A DNA stretch of 64,000 bases from positions 124,001-188,000 of the forward strand of contig JAFZIZ010000015.1 in NCBI GenBank assembly GCA_017554145.1, in the 5' to 3' direction. A program made the translations under genes and the position numbers. Under the pieces are notes generated by a model that saw only the letters and a program-made list of their open reading frames with translations, made no database searches and had not been told where the DNA came from. This DNA comes from Prevotella sp. GTDB lineage: Bacteria > Bacteroidota > Bacteroidia > Bacteroidales > Bacteroidaceae. Below, piece after piece: positions 1 through 8,968 of this stretch (within the stretch, counting starts at the first letter, position 1; each line of letters opens with the position of its first letter).

Positions 1-50
1 TTTTACTACTTTTTATTTGTGATTTACTATTACCTATTTAAAACCGAGCG

Positions 51-58
51 CAAAGGTA
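51..58 (-). promoter_or_regulatory. -7 promoter box (TACCTTTG), minus strand
   Basis: The reverse strand reads TACCTTTG, a perfect match to the Bacteroidota -7 consensus TAnnTTTG. It points left, so it should serve a gene that lies outside the window. Bases 59-132 hold only AT-rich sequence. Confidence 0.55.
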
Positions 59-132
59 CGAATTAATTGAGAATTATAAATGACTAATTAAGAATAATTT
101 GCTTTCACAAGTCCGTTTTTAGGTTAAAGAAT

Positions 133-174
133 TAAAAAAAAGATGTCGGAATGATGTTTTTGTCATTCCGACAT
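133..174 (-). terminator. Rho-independent terminator of the porin gene
   Basis: A perfect 12-bp stem (ATGTCGGAATGA at 143-154 with its complement at 163-174) has an 8-nt loop. Read on the minus strand it is followed by an uninterrupted run of T (complement of 133-141). It lies 33 bp past the stop codon of the minus-strand gene at 207. Confidence 0.85.
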
Positions 175-206
175 ATCAAAAGTCAATAAGGATTGGGCTA
201 TTTTCT

Positions 207-1550
207 TCACCATTTTGTTGAGAAAATCGTGGGTTTGATATTCAACGTAATCCATCCCCACCTAAGACTTCCATCATTACTGGCACGTTTCAATTGTTCC
301 ATCGTCTTTGTACCTGCCATATAAGAAAAACCTGCCGACAGCGTGGCAATCTTTCCAAAATCATACGAGGCTGCAAGTTCTATCTCATGTCCTAACGTTT
401 TGTTGATATTTTCCAACGTAGTGGCCATCGCCATATAATGATAATAAGCATTAAGGGTAAGGTTCTTGATGGGCTTGACTTCCCCGCCGATATAAGCATT
501 CTGTAAACCAGGCGAGAAACCGTTGACATAAGCACTGACATAAAAGAAATCCATAGCCCCATAGAATTTGTGGTGAGAGCCATACATAGAGTAAAAACCT
601 CCGTAATTATCATGATGGGCAAGTCCAATCTGTCCTTTACCAGGTACGGCGAAATACTTATCACCACTCAGATAATCGAAACCTGTCTCTAACTTATATG
701 TCTCTGTAGGTAGCCAACCTGCTTTCACACTCGCCATCCAACCTTTCAGTTTAACTCCGTGTTCCTCTCTTCCCATCTGGTGATAATAAGAGCCTTCGGC
801 ATACCATTTCTCGGGACTATATTTGATGTAACCACCTAACAGTTGCTGAAACTCTGTACTAGCCTCTTTTTCCGTCTCACCTCTTTGCATTCCAATATTC
901 ATAAAAAGCAATGAGACACCTAATGGTATTCGTGGTACATCATAGTGATACCAAAGAGTTTGCATTGTCTTGTATGCTTGTGCTCCGTCTACATAGAAAG
1001 TGCCGCCACTATCCACATTCTCAGAATTCTGATTATAGGCAAGTATCAGATGGGCTTTATGTCCGTGGCCCTCATAACCTAACCTCAGTGCATCATGCGA
1101 CGAAGCAGCCATCGCCCAGTCGTTAGGGCCAATGATACGTTCATCATCATAGGCTAACGTCTGACGGCCTATCTGGGCGAAAAAACCGTTCTTTGTCGAT
1201 GCTTTTGCCCATGCCTCGTAGATATTGAAATCGCCTCGTCCACTTTCTCCCCAGACACCCTGATGCTGAGCCGTCAATTTCATTTCCAAAGACGGTTGCT
1301 TGTATTCAACGATCAGACGGGCACGACCAACCACAAAATTTGAATAGTCATGAAGATCAACGATATCTTTCAATTCATCACCAGAGAACAATCCGCCATT
1401 ACGGTATTCACCTTGCGCTAACAGATGAAGTGAGACTTTCAACTCTTTTTCTTTCTTCAGTGTATCTGTTGCTTCTTGTGCTAATAACAACGTCGGCACA
1501 ATCAACATCACCCCTGTAAGTAAACAGACAAGACTCCTTCCTTTTTTCAT
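207..1550 (-). CDS. Alginate-export-domain outer membrane porin
   Basis: The 447-residue product starts with a signal peptide (about residues 1-24, ending LLLAQ) followed by a beta-barrel-like sequence rich in alternating aromatic residues up to the C-terminus. The segment RQTLAYDDERIIGPNDW at about 128-144 matches the alginate export family signature, in which an arginine and YDDER lead into a conserved W. Family members are outer membrane channels for anionic sugars or small organic solutes, but most Bacteroidota homologues have no proven substrate, so export of alginate itself should not be assumed. The gene is transcribed alone: a clear terminator follows and a weak -7-like box (TAACTTTA on the minus strand, complement of 1579-1586) lies upstream. 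Confidence 0.8.
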   Translation of the reverse strand: MKKGRSLVCLLTGVMLIVPTLLLAQEATDTLKKEKELKVSLHLLAQGEYRNGGLFSGDELKDIVDLHDYSNFVVGRARLIVEYKQPSLEMKLTAQHQGVWGESGRGDFNIYEAWAKASTKNGFFAQIGRQTLAYDDERIIGPNDWAMAASSHDALRLGYEGHGHKAHLILAYNQNSENVDSGGTFYVDGAQAYKTMQTLWYHYDVPRIPLGVSLLFMNIGMQRGETEKEASTEFQQLLGGYIKYSPEKWYAEGSYYHQMGREEHGVKLKGWMASVKAGWLPTETYKLETGFDYLSGDKYFAVPGKGQIGLAHHDNYGGFYSMYGSHHKFYGAMDFFYVSAYVNGFSPGLQNAYIGGEVKPIKNLTLNAYYHYMAMATTLENINKTLGHEIELAASYDFGKIATLSAGFSYMAGTKTMEQLKRASNDGSLRWGWITLNIKPTIFSTKW

Positions 1551-1660
1551 AAGATAAATTCTATTTGATTTCTGTGTGTAAAGTTATGAAAATAATTTGA
1601 AATTATAAAAGGTTTAACGAAAAAAATGTGTAAACATATCTAATTAACGGATATTCTTTG

Positions 1661-1668
1661 TATCTTTG
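1661..1668 (+). promoter_or_regulatory. -7 promoter box of upp (TATCTTTG)
   Basis: Perfect TAnnTTTG box, 22 bp before the upp start codon. Confidence 0.65.
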
Positions 1669-1690
1669 CAGAAAATAAAACCCTAAGACA

Positions 1691-2374
1691 ATGAAAGTAA
1701 TCAATTTCTGCGAAAGCAACAGCATCATCAACCAATATATGGCTGAGTTGCGCGACAAAAACTATCAGAAGAACCGTCTTCTGTTCCGTCATAACATCAA
1801 AAGAATCGGTGAGATGATGGCGTATGAGATTTCCAAAACTCTTGAGTACAAGACAAAGACTGTTACTACCCCGCTTGGGACTATTGATATACCCTTGCCG
1901 AAGGATGATATGGTGGTTGCCACCGTTCTTCGCGCAGGACTGCCTTTTCACGAGGGTTTCCTGAATGTGTTTGACAAGGCAGACAATGGCTTTGTATCGG
2001 CTTTCCGTATGTATATCAACCGTGAACATACAGAAGTGGGCGTACATACCGAGTATATCGCTACACAGAGTGTGAAGCACAAGACATTGCTCATTGTCGA
2101 CCCCATGCTTGCAACAGGTGGAAGTCTTGCCGCTGCTATTGAGTCATTGCTGCAGACTGGAAAGCCTAAGAAGATTCACCTCTGTTGTGTGATTGCTGCA
2201 CCTGAGGGTATTGAAGTGGTCAAAGAAGCATTGCCTGACGATGCCACTATTTGGTGTGCCGCCATTGACGAGGGAATGAACGAACAGAAATACATCGTTC
2301 CCGGCTTCGGTGACTGTGGCGACCTTTGTTATGGTGAGAAACTACAGAGTTTCCGAAAGATTGCAGACAAATAA
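1691..2374 (+). CDS. upp: Uracil phosphoribosyltransferase
   Basis: The enzyme converts uracil and PRPP to UMP in pyrimidine salvage. The PRPP-binding loop VDPMLATGGS is at residues 136-145, and the uracil-binding C-terminal signature survives as PGFGDCGDLCYG near residue 210, where many homologues have PGLGDAGDRIFG. At 227 residues it is slightly longer than the usual 208-215. The ATG at 1691 is the natural start because the -7 box lies 22 bp upstream. The gene is monocistronic and converges on korB, with a bidirectional terminator between them. Confidence 0.93.
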   Translation: MKVINFCESNSIINQYMAELRDKNYQKNRLLFRHNIKRIGEMMAYEISKTLEYKTKTVTTPLGTIDIPLPKDDMVVATVLRAGLPFHEGFLNVFDKADNGFVSAFRMYINREHTEVGVHTEYIATQSVKHKTLLIVDPMLATGGSLAAAIESLLQTGKPKKIHLCCVIAAPEGIEVVKEALPDDATIWCAAIDEGMNEQKYIVPGFGDCGDLCYGEKLQSFRKIADK

Positions 2375-2379
2375 AAAAG

Positions 2380-2404
2380 AAAGGCATCCAAATCGGATGC
2401 CTTT
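2380..2404. terminator. Bidirectional terminator between upp and korB
   Basis: A 10-bp perfect stem AAAGGCATCC / GGATGCCTTT encloses a 5-nt loop. Both strands have a T-rich tail (TTTTCTT on plus, CTTTTTTAT on minus), so it can end upp and korAB transcription alike. Confidence 0.85.
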
Positions 2405-2415
2405 TCTTATTGTTG

Positions 2416-3423
2416 TTATTTCACTTCCCAAGTATCGTTGGTTTCCAACAACTCCGAGAAGTTATGATACTTCTTCTGGGCAGAGACCTCAGCGAGTTGC
2501 GCATGAACAGCATCATTATAAGTAGGAGCCTCTACGTCACGGATGACACCGAGAGCGATGGGGAAGCCATCCTCGTTGCTCATCATAGCCAACTTCAACT
2601 GTAAGGTATCGTCCTCACAATGGGCATCATGAACGAGGACATCATCCAGTGTATAACCGTCCTGACCGATGGTAACAACCTTCAAGCCAAAGCCCTCTTG
2701 AACAAGTCCGAACTCATTGTTCTCACCGAACACGAGTTTCTCTCCATGACGTACATAGATGGCATTCTTCTTACGACCTTCTTTGTTATATACAGAATCG
2801 TGACAACCATCATTGAAGATGACGCAGTTCTGTAGAATCTCACAAACAGCGGCACCCTTATGCAGGTAGGCAGCCTTCAATATCTCCTGTGTCTCTGCAG
2901 CATCGGTAGCCACTGAACGGGCAAAGAACTTTCCCCTTGCACCGAAACAAAGTTCTGCAGGACGGAAAGGATCTTCCACTGTTCCGTAAGGACTCGACTT
3001 TGAAACGAAGCCACGAGGAGAAGTAGGAGAATACTGTCCTTTGGTCAGACCATAGATACGGTTGTTCAACAGAATCATGTTCAGGTCGATATTACGACGC
3101 ATGGCGTGGATAAAGTGATTACCGCCGATGGCCAATCCGTCGCCGTCACCACTGACTTGCCAGATGCAGAGATTAGGATTTACCACCTTTGCACCTGTGG
3201 CAATAGAAGCCGCACGACCGTGGATAGTTTGCATGGCATAGGTATTCACATAATAGGGTAGACGACTTGAACAACCGATACCACTGATCACTGCCATATT
3301 ATGGGGGGCAACGCCTACCTCTGCCATTGCCTTATGCAGTGAGGCGAGGAAGAAATGGTCACCACATCCTGGACACCATCTTGGCTGTCCTTTCTTATAA
3401 TCTTGAAATGTATATTCGCTCAT
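2416..3423 (-). CDS. korB: 2-oxoacid (2-oxoglutarate):ferredoxin oxidoreductase, beta subunit
   Basis: This 335-residue protein is the thiamine-diphosphate-binding subunit of a 2-oxoacid:ferredoxin oxidoreductase, which oxidatively decarboxylates 2-oxoglutarate (or a related 2-oxoacid) to the acyl-CoA and reduced ferredoxin. The ThDP motif runs from GDGDGLAIGG (about 92-101) to the NNRIYGLTKGQYSPTS stretch (about 120-135), typical of KorB. CPGCGDH at 17-23 is the usual N-terminal cysteine motif. It lies 29 bp downstream of korA in one operon. Substrate assignment to 2-oxoglutarate rests on family resemblance; a related acid such as pyruvate is less likely. Confidence 0.9.
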   Translation of the reverse strand: MSEYTFQDYKKGQPRWCPGCGDHFFLASLHKAMAEVGVAPHNMAVISGIGCSSRLPYYVNTYAMQTIHGRAASIATGAKVVNPNLCIWQVSGDGDGLAIGGNHFIHAMRRNIDLNMILLNNRIYGLTKGQYSPTSPRGFVSKSSPYGTVEDPFRPAELCFGARGKFFARSVATDAAETQEILKAAYLHKGAAVCEILQNCVIFNDGCHDSVYNKEGRKKNAIYVRHGEKLVFGENNEFGLVQEGFGLKVVTIGQDGYTLDDVLVHDAHCEDDTLQLKLAMMSNEDGFPIALGVIRDVEAPTYNDAVHAQLAEVSAQKKYHNFSELLETNDTWEVK

Positions 3424-3429
3424 AGTTAT

Positions 3430-3462
3430 TTCCTTTTTTACCTTTTTATCTTTTACTTTTTC
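3430..3462. repeat. A-rich 7/8-bp array at the korA-korB junction
   Basis: On the minus strand, units such as AAAAAGT, AAAAGAT and AAAAAGG run from the last lysine codons and TAA stop of korA to just before korB. The sequence style is the same as the GGTAAAAA/AAAAGTAA array at 15554-15615, so I place it in that family. Being A-rich it is the least certain of the arrays. Confidence 0.45.
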
Positions 3463-5297
3463 AAGATATCCTCAAATGCCTTTACTAACTCAGCAACTAC
3501 GAATGGCTGTCCCTTCACCTGATTGAACTGATAAGGAACGAAACCGTCAACCTTCGCACGAAGATAAGCAGCAAGTTGACCGAGGTTCTGCTCGGCAACG
3601 ACAACCTTCTGATACTTAGAGAGTACTGCCGATGTGTTCTTTGGCAGCGGATTGATATACTTGAACTGAGCAAGGGCGACCTTCTTGCCGTTGGCGCGAA
3701 GTTCATCCATAGCAGCATGCAGATGACCATAGGTAGAACCGAAACCAACAATCAACAGGTCGGCATCTTCGTCACCCTCTACCTGTAAGTCAGGAACGGG
3801 AATCTTGGCTACCTTCTCAGCACGCAGGCGACACATCAGGTCGTGATTCTCAGGCTCTGTAGAGATAGCACCTGTCTTACCGTCTTTCTCCAAACCTCCG
3901 AGGATATGTGTATAGCCCTCCTGACCAGGAATAGCCCAGTAACGTACCTTTGTCTCCTCATCACGGAAATATGGGGTATAGTTACCTTTCATCTCAGGTG
4001 TTACGTAGTGAGGCTTGATGGCAGGAAGCTCCTCTATCTTCGGCAGTTTCCAAGCAGCAGAACCATTGGCGATAAAGGCATCCGTCAACAAAATGACAGG
4101 TGTTAAATGCTCCAAGGCAATCTTCGAAGCCTCATAGGCGGCATCGAAACAGTCTGTTGGACTCAACGCAGCGATAACAGGCATAGGACTTTCACCGTTA
4201 CGACCGTAAAGTGCCTGCAAGAGGTCTGTCTGTTCACTCTTCGTAGGCAGACCAGTAGAAGGACCACCACGCTGTACATCGACAATCACCAGTGGCAACT
4301 CATCGATGACGGCAAGGTTCATCGCCTCAGACTTCAGACAGATACCAGGACCAGAGGTAGAGGTAGCTGCAAGGGCACCAGCAAAGGCAGCACCAACAGC
4401 AGAGGCGCAACCGCTGATCTCATCCTCACATTGAACGGTGATGACACCGCAAGACTTGTGCTTTGACAACTCATGCAGGATATCCGTAGCAGGGGTGATA
4501 GGATATGAGCCGAGATACAGACGAAGGCCAGCCTTTTCAGCAGCGGCAATCAGTCCGTAAGCTGTAGCTTTGTTACCTGTGATATCCATATAACGTCCAG
4601 GCACTTTCGATTTCGACTCGATACGATAGGTGGCAGGGACACTGCTATGTGTGTTATGTCCGTAGTCATAACCAGCCTGTACCACCTTGATATTATTTTC
4701 TGCAATAGCAGGTTTCTTAGCGAATTTCTCACGCAGGAAGTTATTGACCAACTCCAAATCACGGTTGAAGAGCCAGCATACCAAACCCAGTGCGAACATG
4801 TTACGACACTTCAGCATCGCCTTGTTCTCCATACCAGAATCAGCCAGACACTCCTTTACCATCGTAGTCAGAGGACACTGGATGACACGATCGGGGTCAA
4901 TATTCAGTTCTCCAAGATAGTCTTCTGTCTTAAACTGTGCCTTCTCTAAGTCTTTAGGACCAAAAGAGTCGGTATCGATAATGATGGTTGCCTGTGGCTT
5001 CGAGTATTTCAACTGTGTCTTCAAGGCAGCAGCATTCATAGCCACCAGCACGTCACACTTGTCACCCGGGGTATAAACCTTACCGGCACCGATATGTACC
5101 TGGAAACCAGAGACACCCGTCAGCGAACCTTGCGGGGCGCGGATATCAGCAGGATAGTCGGGAAACGTAGAAATACCATTACCCACGGTGGCACTCACCG
5201 TAGAGAAGATGTTACCAGCGAGCTGCATACCGTCGCCGGAGTCACCTGAAAATCGAACAACGACTTGGTCGAGTTCTTTTACTTCTAATTCAGCCAT
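3453..5297 (-). CDS. korA: 2-oxoacid (2-oxoglutarate):ferredoxin oxidoreductase, fused gamma-alpha subunit
   Basis: The 614-residue product joins the gamma domain (about 1-190; VVRFSGDSGDGMQLAGNIF near the N-terminus) to the alpha domain (about 230-610; YPITPATDILHELSKH and the TSTSGPGICLKSEAMNLA stretch). This gamma-alpha fusion is the usual arrangement of KorA in Bacteroidota. It pairs with KorB immediately downstream. The enzyme links 2-oxoacid oxidation to ferredoxin in central carbon metabolism of anaerobes. A poor -7 box lies at 5337-5344. The stop codon falls within an A-rich short-unit repeat. Confidence 0.92.
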   Translation of the reverse strand: MAELEVKELDQVVVRFSGDSGDGMQLAGNIFSTVSATVGNGISTFPDYPADIRAPQGSLTGVSGFQVHIGAGKVYTPGDKCDVLVAMNAAALKTQLKYSKPQATIIIDTDSFGPKDLEKAQFKTEDYLGELNIDPDRVIQCPLTTMVKECLADSGMENKAMLKCRNMFALGLVCWLFNRDLELVNNFLREKFAKKPAIAENNIKVVQAGYDYGHNTHSSVPATYRIESKSKVPGRYMDITGNKATAYGLIAAAEKAGLRLYLGSYPITPATDILHELSKHKSCGVITVQCEDEISGCASAVGAAFAGALAATSTSGPGICLKSEAMNLAVIDELPLVIVDVQRGGPSTGLPTKSEQTDLLQALYGRNGESPMPVIAALSPTDCFDAAYEASKIALEHLTPVILLTDAFIANGSAAWKLPKIEELPAIKPHYVTPEMKGNYTPYFRDEETKVRYWAIPGQEGYTHILGGLEKDGKTGAISTEPENHDLMCRLRAEKVAKIPVPDLQVEGDEDADLLIVGFGSTYGHLHAAMDELRANGKKVALAQFKYINPLPKNTSAVLSKYQKVVVAEQNLGQLAAYLRAKVDGFVPYQFNQVKGQPFVVAELVKAFEDILKK

Positions 5298-5336
5298 ATA
5301 GTACTATATTAATATCTTTCTTTTCAAAAACGCCTG

Positions 5337-5344
5337 CAAAGTTC
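5337..5344 (-). promoter_or_regulatory. Possible -7 box of korAB (GAACTTTG)
   Basis: The minus strand reads GAACTTTG, matching TAnnTTTG at all but the first base, 40 bp before the korA start. It is the best candidate in the gap. Confidence 0.35.
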
Positions 5345-5379
5345 GCAAATATTCATTGAATATCCAAATAAATTGCAAT

Positions 5380-5424
5380 AAAAATGCAGTTAACACCCCC
5401 ATTTTAGGCGGAAACTGCATTTTT
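5380..5424 (-). terminator. Terminator of the uridine-kinase-like gene
   Basis: Inverted arms AAAAATGCAGTT (5380-5391) and AACTGCATTTTT (5413-5424) enclose a 21-nt loop. On the minus strand the 3' arm runs into TTTTTATTGC. It sits 64 bp past the stop of the gene at 5489. The long loop is unusual but the arms are perfect. Confidence 0.65.
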
Positions 5425-5488
5425 ATTCAAGAAGAAAGGCTGTTTATAATATATATTTACACCTTATTATATTTATAGGGATGATTTA

Positions 5489-7150
5489 TTAGTACTCGAA
5501 AGAACTTCCACCCAAGAACTCCCTCAGTAATGAGGTGGGCGGAATCTGGTCTTCGGGAATCGGTTGGATATACCGTAAGAATTTCAAGAGACGATAAGCC
5601 TCTGCATATTCCGGACAACTCTCAGGCACCTGTTCCAATAGGGGAAGTGCCTGACCTCTGATGACTGCCAATTCAAAGAGCATGGCACTGTTGAACATCG
5701 CATCGGCATTCTCTTGATAGGGGAATATCCAACGGTTTTCTCCACGACGAACGGAAGGCCATCGACGGATAGTCTCTTGGGCAGACACGCCACGATATTT
5801 ATGGTCGCGGATGATACGACGCAGCAGACGGTTATCTGTTGTCGGAATATAGTTGTGGTTGTCGAGTAGGATAGTGGTCAGTGCGGAAGCGTAGACACGG
5901 TATTTCTGTTCCTCTGGAATCTGTGCCGTCAGTTCAGGATTCAAGGCATGAATACCTTCCAACACCAATATCTCCTTGCCTTTCAGTCGTAACTTCTTAC
6001 CACTGGGCTTACTCTGTCCTGACTGGAAGTCATAGCGAGGCAATTCTATTTCCTCACCTCTGAACAGGGCGTTCATCTGTTCGTTGAGCAGTGGGATATT
6101 CAGGGCATGCAGATGTTCATAGTCATAATCACCTTTCTCGTCACGAGGTGTCTGGTCGCGACAGATGAAATAGTCATCGAGCGAGATACCGATGGGACGG
6201 ATGCCGTTGACGGCGAGTTGCACGGACAGACGCTTGCAGGTAGTGGTCTTTCCACTGCTCGACGGTCCTGCTATCAATACCATCTTGATACCTTCCCGTT
6301 GGGCAATCTCATCGGCTATCTTTGCTATTTTCTTCTCCTGCAAAGCCTCGCTCACCTGTATCAGTTGAGAGGAATAGCCTTTCTGGATGGCATTGTTCAA
6401 ATCACCTACCGTACGCATACCCACGATAGACTGCCAACGGTGATGTTCCTTGAAGATCTCGAACATCTTGTCTTGCTTCACCAGTTCGCCTAACTTCGAA
6501 GGGTCTTCGGTCGAAGGAATACGAAGCAGCATCCCGTCGTAATAAGGCTCCAGTCCGAAGAGATACAATTGGGAAGTATTCGTCAACAGACTGCCGTAGT
6601 AGTAGTCTTTATAGCCCTCGATATCATAATACGTCGTATAGAGTCTGCCTGAGTGCTCTAACAGTTTCACCTTTGAGAACGATTTCTCTTCCGTGAACAT
6701 ACGGATAGCCTCTTCTGTCGTTGTCTCAAAACGATGGATAGGCATGGCGGCATCGATAATCTCCTGCATGCGCTGACGGATGGCATCCACATCGGCAGGG
6801 GTTATCGGACGATCTAACCGAAGATCCACGTAATAGCCATTGGAAACAGGGATGTCAATCACCACCGAACACTCTGGATAGAGTTCGTGGGTAGCCTTGC
6901 TGAGCACGAAGAACAGGCTGCGCGTATAGGTTCTCACTGCCGATGAAGAGTGCATATCCAGAAACTCTATCTCCTTGGGTTTATAGACTCTGAAGTGCAT
7001 TCCTTCCACTTTGTTATTCACGTGTGCATTGATGGGTCCGTACTCCATTTCGAGCCCCGTCTGAGAAAAAATTTCAGAAAGTGTGCTTCCGATGCTTATT
7101 TCTAAATTTTTTTTGTTATTTTTGCAACGGATTCGGATTTTCTGTTCCAT
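5489..7150 (-). CDS. Nucleoside (uridine) kinase-like protein with N-terminal TGS/tRNA-synthetase-like domains
   Basis: This 553-residue protein has a P-loop GPSSSGKT at about 295-302, followed by the uridine kinase/phosphoribulokinase fold (SLDDYFICRDQTPRDEKGDYDYEHLHALN, then LVLEGIHALNPEL near 400). The first 60 residues resemble a TGS domain and residues about 60-200 resemble the second additional domain of threonyl-tRNA synthetase (TYTRSLFFVL and similar). That architecture is known for a distinct branch of Bacteroidota and Clostridia nucleoside kinases. Phosphorylation of uridine/cytidine is likely but unproven for this branch. A good -7 box and a terminator frame it as a single-gene unit. 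Confidence 0.82.
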   Translation of the reverse strand: MEQKIRIRCKNNKKNLEISIGSTLSEIFSQTGLEMEYGPINAHVNNKVEGMHFRVYKPKEIEFLDMHSSSAVRTYTRSLFFVLSKATHELYPECSVVIDIPVSNGYYVDLRLDRPITPADVDAIRQRMQEIIDAAMPIHRFETTTEEAIRMFTEEKSFSKVKLLEHSGRLYTTYYDIEGYKDYYYGSLLTNTSQLYLFGLEPYYDGMLLRIPSTEDPSKLGELVKQDKMFEIFKEHHRWQSIVGMRTVGDLNNAIQKGYSSQLIQVSEALQEKKIAKIADEIAQREGIKMVLIAGPSSSGKTTTCKRLSVQLAVNGIRPIGISLDDYFICRDQTPRDEKGDYDYEHLHALNIPLLNEQMNALFRGEEIELPRYDFQSGQSKPSGKKLRLKGKEILVLEGIHALNPELTAQIPEEQKYRVYASALTTILLDNHNYIPTTDNRLLRRIIRDHKYRGVSAQETIRRWPSVRRGENRWIFPYQENADAMFNSAMLFELAVIRGQALPLLEQVPESCPEYAEAYRLLKFLRYIQPIPEDQIPPTSLLREFLGGSSFEY

Positions 7151-7178
7151 ACGACTTGAATTTAGTTATTATATGGGG

Positions 7179-7186
7179 CAAAGATA
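7179..7186 (-). promoter_or_regulatory. -7 promoter box (TATCTTTG), minus strand
   Basis: Perfect TAnnTTTG on the minus strand, 28 bp before the start of the kinase-like gene. No matching box is seen for the divergent Na/Pi transporter gene. Confidence 0.65.
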
Positions 7187-7194
7187 CGAAAAAA

Positions 7195-7222
7195 AGTTGA
7201 AAGTTGAAAATTGATAATTGAA
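7195..7222. repeat. Heptamer array, AGTTGAA/AATTGAA family (4 units)
   Basis: Four consecutive 7-bp units with consensus A(G/A)TTGA(A/T) fill 28 of the 41 bases between the kinase promoter and the ATG of the Na/Pi transporter. The first two units are identical. This places an array exactly where a promoter or leader for the transporter would be expected. Confidence 0.8.
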
Positions 7223-7227
7223 AATAT

Positions 7228-8949
7228 ATGTCGATTTGGATATTTTTTAAACTGTTGGGTTCACTCGCCTTGTTGATGTTCGGTATGAAGTCGATGAGTG
7301 AGGCATTGCAGAAGATGGCAGGACCGCAGCTGCGTCACGTATTAGGCGCTATGACCACCAATCGCTTTATGGGCATGTTGACGGGTACGCTCGTGACAGC
7401 CAGCGTACAGTCAAGTACGGCGACCACGGTGATGACGGTCTCTTTCGTCAACGCAGGACTGTTGACCTTGGCTCAGGCCATTTCCGTCATTATGGGTGCA
7501 AATATCGGAACGACATTGACGGCATGGATCATGTCGGCAGGATTCTCTTTCAATATCACCGATTTCGTCTATCCTGCCTTCTTCATCGCCATTATCCTTA
7601 TCTACTATAAGCAGAAACGTTATATCGGTGATTTCCTCTTCGGTATCGCCTTTATGTTCCTCGGACTCGGTACGTTACGTCAGACGGGTATTGATATGCA
7701 CTTAGGCGAGAATCAGGCAGTGCTTGATTTCTTTTCCTCTTTCGACCCTCATTCCTTCGGCACTACCCTCATCTTCCTGTTCTTGGGTGGTATCCTGACT
7801 TTCTGCGTCCAGTCTTCAGCAGCGGTCATGGCGATTACGATGATACTCTGTTCGAGTGGTGTACTGCCTATCTATCAGGGTATTGCCTTGGTGATGGGTG
7901 AGAACATCGGTACCACCGTCACCTCTAACCTCGCTGCGATGTCGGCAAATACATCGGCGCGAAGGGCTGCCCTTGCCCACATGTTCTTCAACGTGTTCGG
8001 TGTCATCTGGATATTGTTTATCTTCCGTCCGTTCATCGATATGGTATGTGGCTTTGTGGGCTATGATGTGACGATGAACAAAGAGAGTGCAGGCTCTCAG
8101 GCTTTTCTTGCCAACGCCGCTAAGTTGAACTTCGTCCTTGCAGGTTTCCATACCTGTTTCAACGTGGTCAACACCTTCATCCTCATCTGGTTTATCCCAC
8201 AAATCGAGAAATTGGTCTGCTGGGTCATCAAGCCTAAGAAGGTCGACGAGGAAGAGGACTTCCGTCTGCATTTCATTACCGCAGGCTTCATGAAGACGCC
8301 CGAGCTTTCCGTCTTGGAAGCACAGAAAGAGATTCGCCAGTTTGCCGTCCGCATCCAGCGTATGTTCGGTATGGTGCGCGAACTGTTGACCGAGAAAGAC
8401 GAGAAGACATTCAACCAACTCTTCAGCCGTATTGAGAAATACGAGAGTATCTCCGACCACATGGAACTGGAAATCGCCAAGTATCTCGATGAGGTTTCCG
8501 ATGCCCATCTTTCCGATGATACCAAGGCGAAGATCCGTGCGATGCTCCGTGAGATTTCCGAGATAGAGAGTATCGGTGATGCCTGCTATAACATCGCCCG
8601 TACCATTTCCCGTAAGTATCAGGGCAAGCAAGACCACTTCAACGAGAAGCAGTATGAGCATATCCATCAGATGATGGAACTCACCGACGAGGCGTTGACG
8701 CAGATGAACACCCTGATGGGTGGTCGCAAAGACTCTTACGATGTGAACCGCTCGTTCAATATCGAAAACGAGATCAACAACTACCGCAACCAACTCAAGT
8801 CGCAGAACATCAGCGACATCAACAACCACGAGTACACCTATGCCGTCGGCACCATCTACATGGATATCGTCAATGAGTGCGAGAAACTGGGCGACTATGT
8901 GGTCAATGTCGTAGAGGCTCGTATGGGCACTCGTCAAAAATATGCGTAA
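7228..8949 (+). CDS. Na/Pi cotransporter family protein with PhoU-like C-terminus
   Basis: The 573-residue protein has two inverted Na/Pi cotransporter repeats, each with a QSS motif (QSSTATTVMTVSFVNAG near 61, QSSAAVMAITMI near 188) and GAN/GEN-IGTT motifs, within about eight membrane segments (1-330). Residues about 350-560 form a helical PhoU-like cytoplasmic domain. Members move phosphate with sodium, although many bacterial ones are uncharacterised and some work as exporters. The ATG follows directly after a heptamer repeat array and I see no -7 box. The TonB receptor gene starts within or just after its 3' end. Confidence 0.87.
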   Translation: MSIWIFFKLLGSLALLMFGMKSMSEALQKMAGPQLRHVLGAMTTNRFMGMLTGTLVTASVQSSTATTVMTVSFVNAGLLTLAQAISVIMGANIGTTLTAWIMSAGFSFNITDFVYPAFFIAIILIYYKQKRYIGDFLFGIAFMFLGLGTLRQTGIDMHLGENQAVLDFFSSFDPHSFGTTLIFLFLGGILTFCVQSSAAVMAITMILCSSGVLPIYQGIALVMGENIGTTVTSNLAAMSANTSARRAALAHMFFNVFGVIWILFIFRPFIDMVCGFVGYDVTMNKESAGSQAFLANAAKLNFVLAGFHTCFNVVNTFILIWFIPQIEKLVCWVIKPKKVDEEEDFRLHFITAGFMKTPELSVLEAQKEIRQFAVRIQRMFGMVRELLTEKDEKTFNQLFSRIEKYESISDHMELEIAKYLDEVSDAHLSDDTKAKIRAMLREISEIESIGDACYNIARTISRKYQGKQDHFNEKQYEHIHQMMELTDEALTQMNTLMGGRKDSYDVNRSFNIENEINNYRNQLKSQNISDINNHEYTYAVGTIYMDIVNECEKLGDYVVNVVEARMGTRQKYA

Positions 8950-8968
8950 CATCAAACAGAATAACACT

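Noticed and set aside
60-101. AATTA-rich stretch near the window start as a degenerate heptamer/octamer array
   Set aside because: Strong AT bias makes apparent repeats likely; no two adjacent units agree well.
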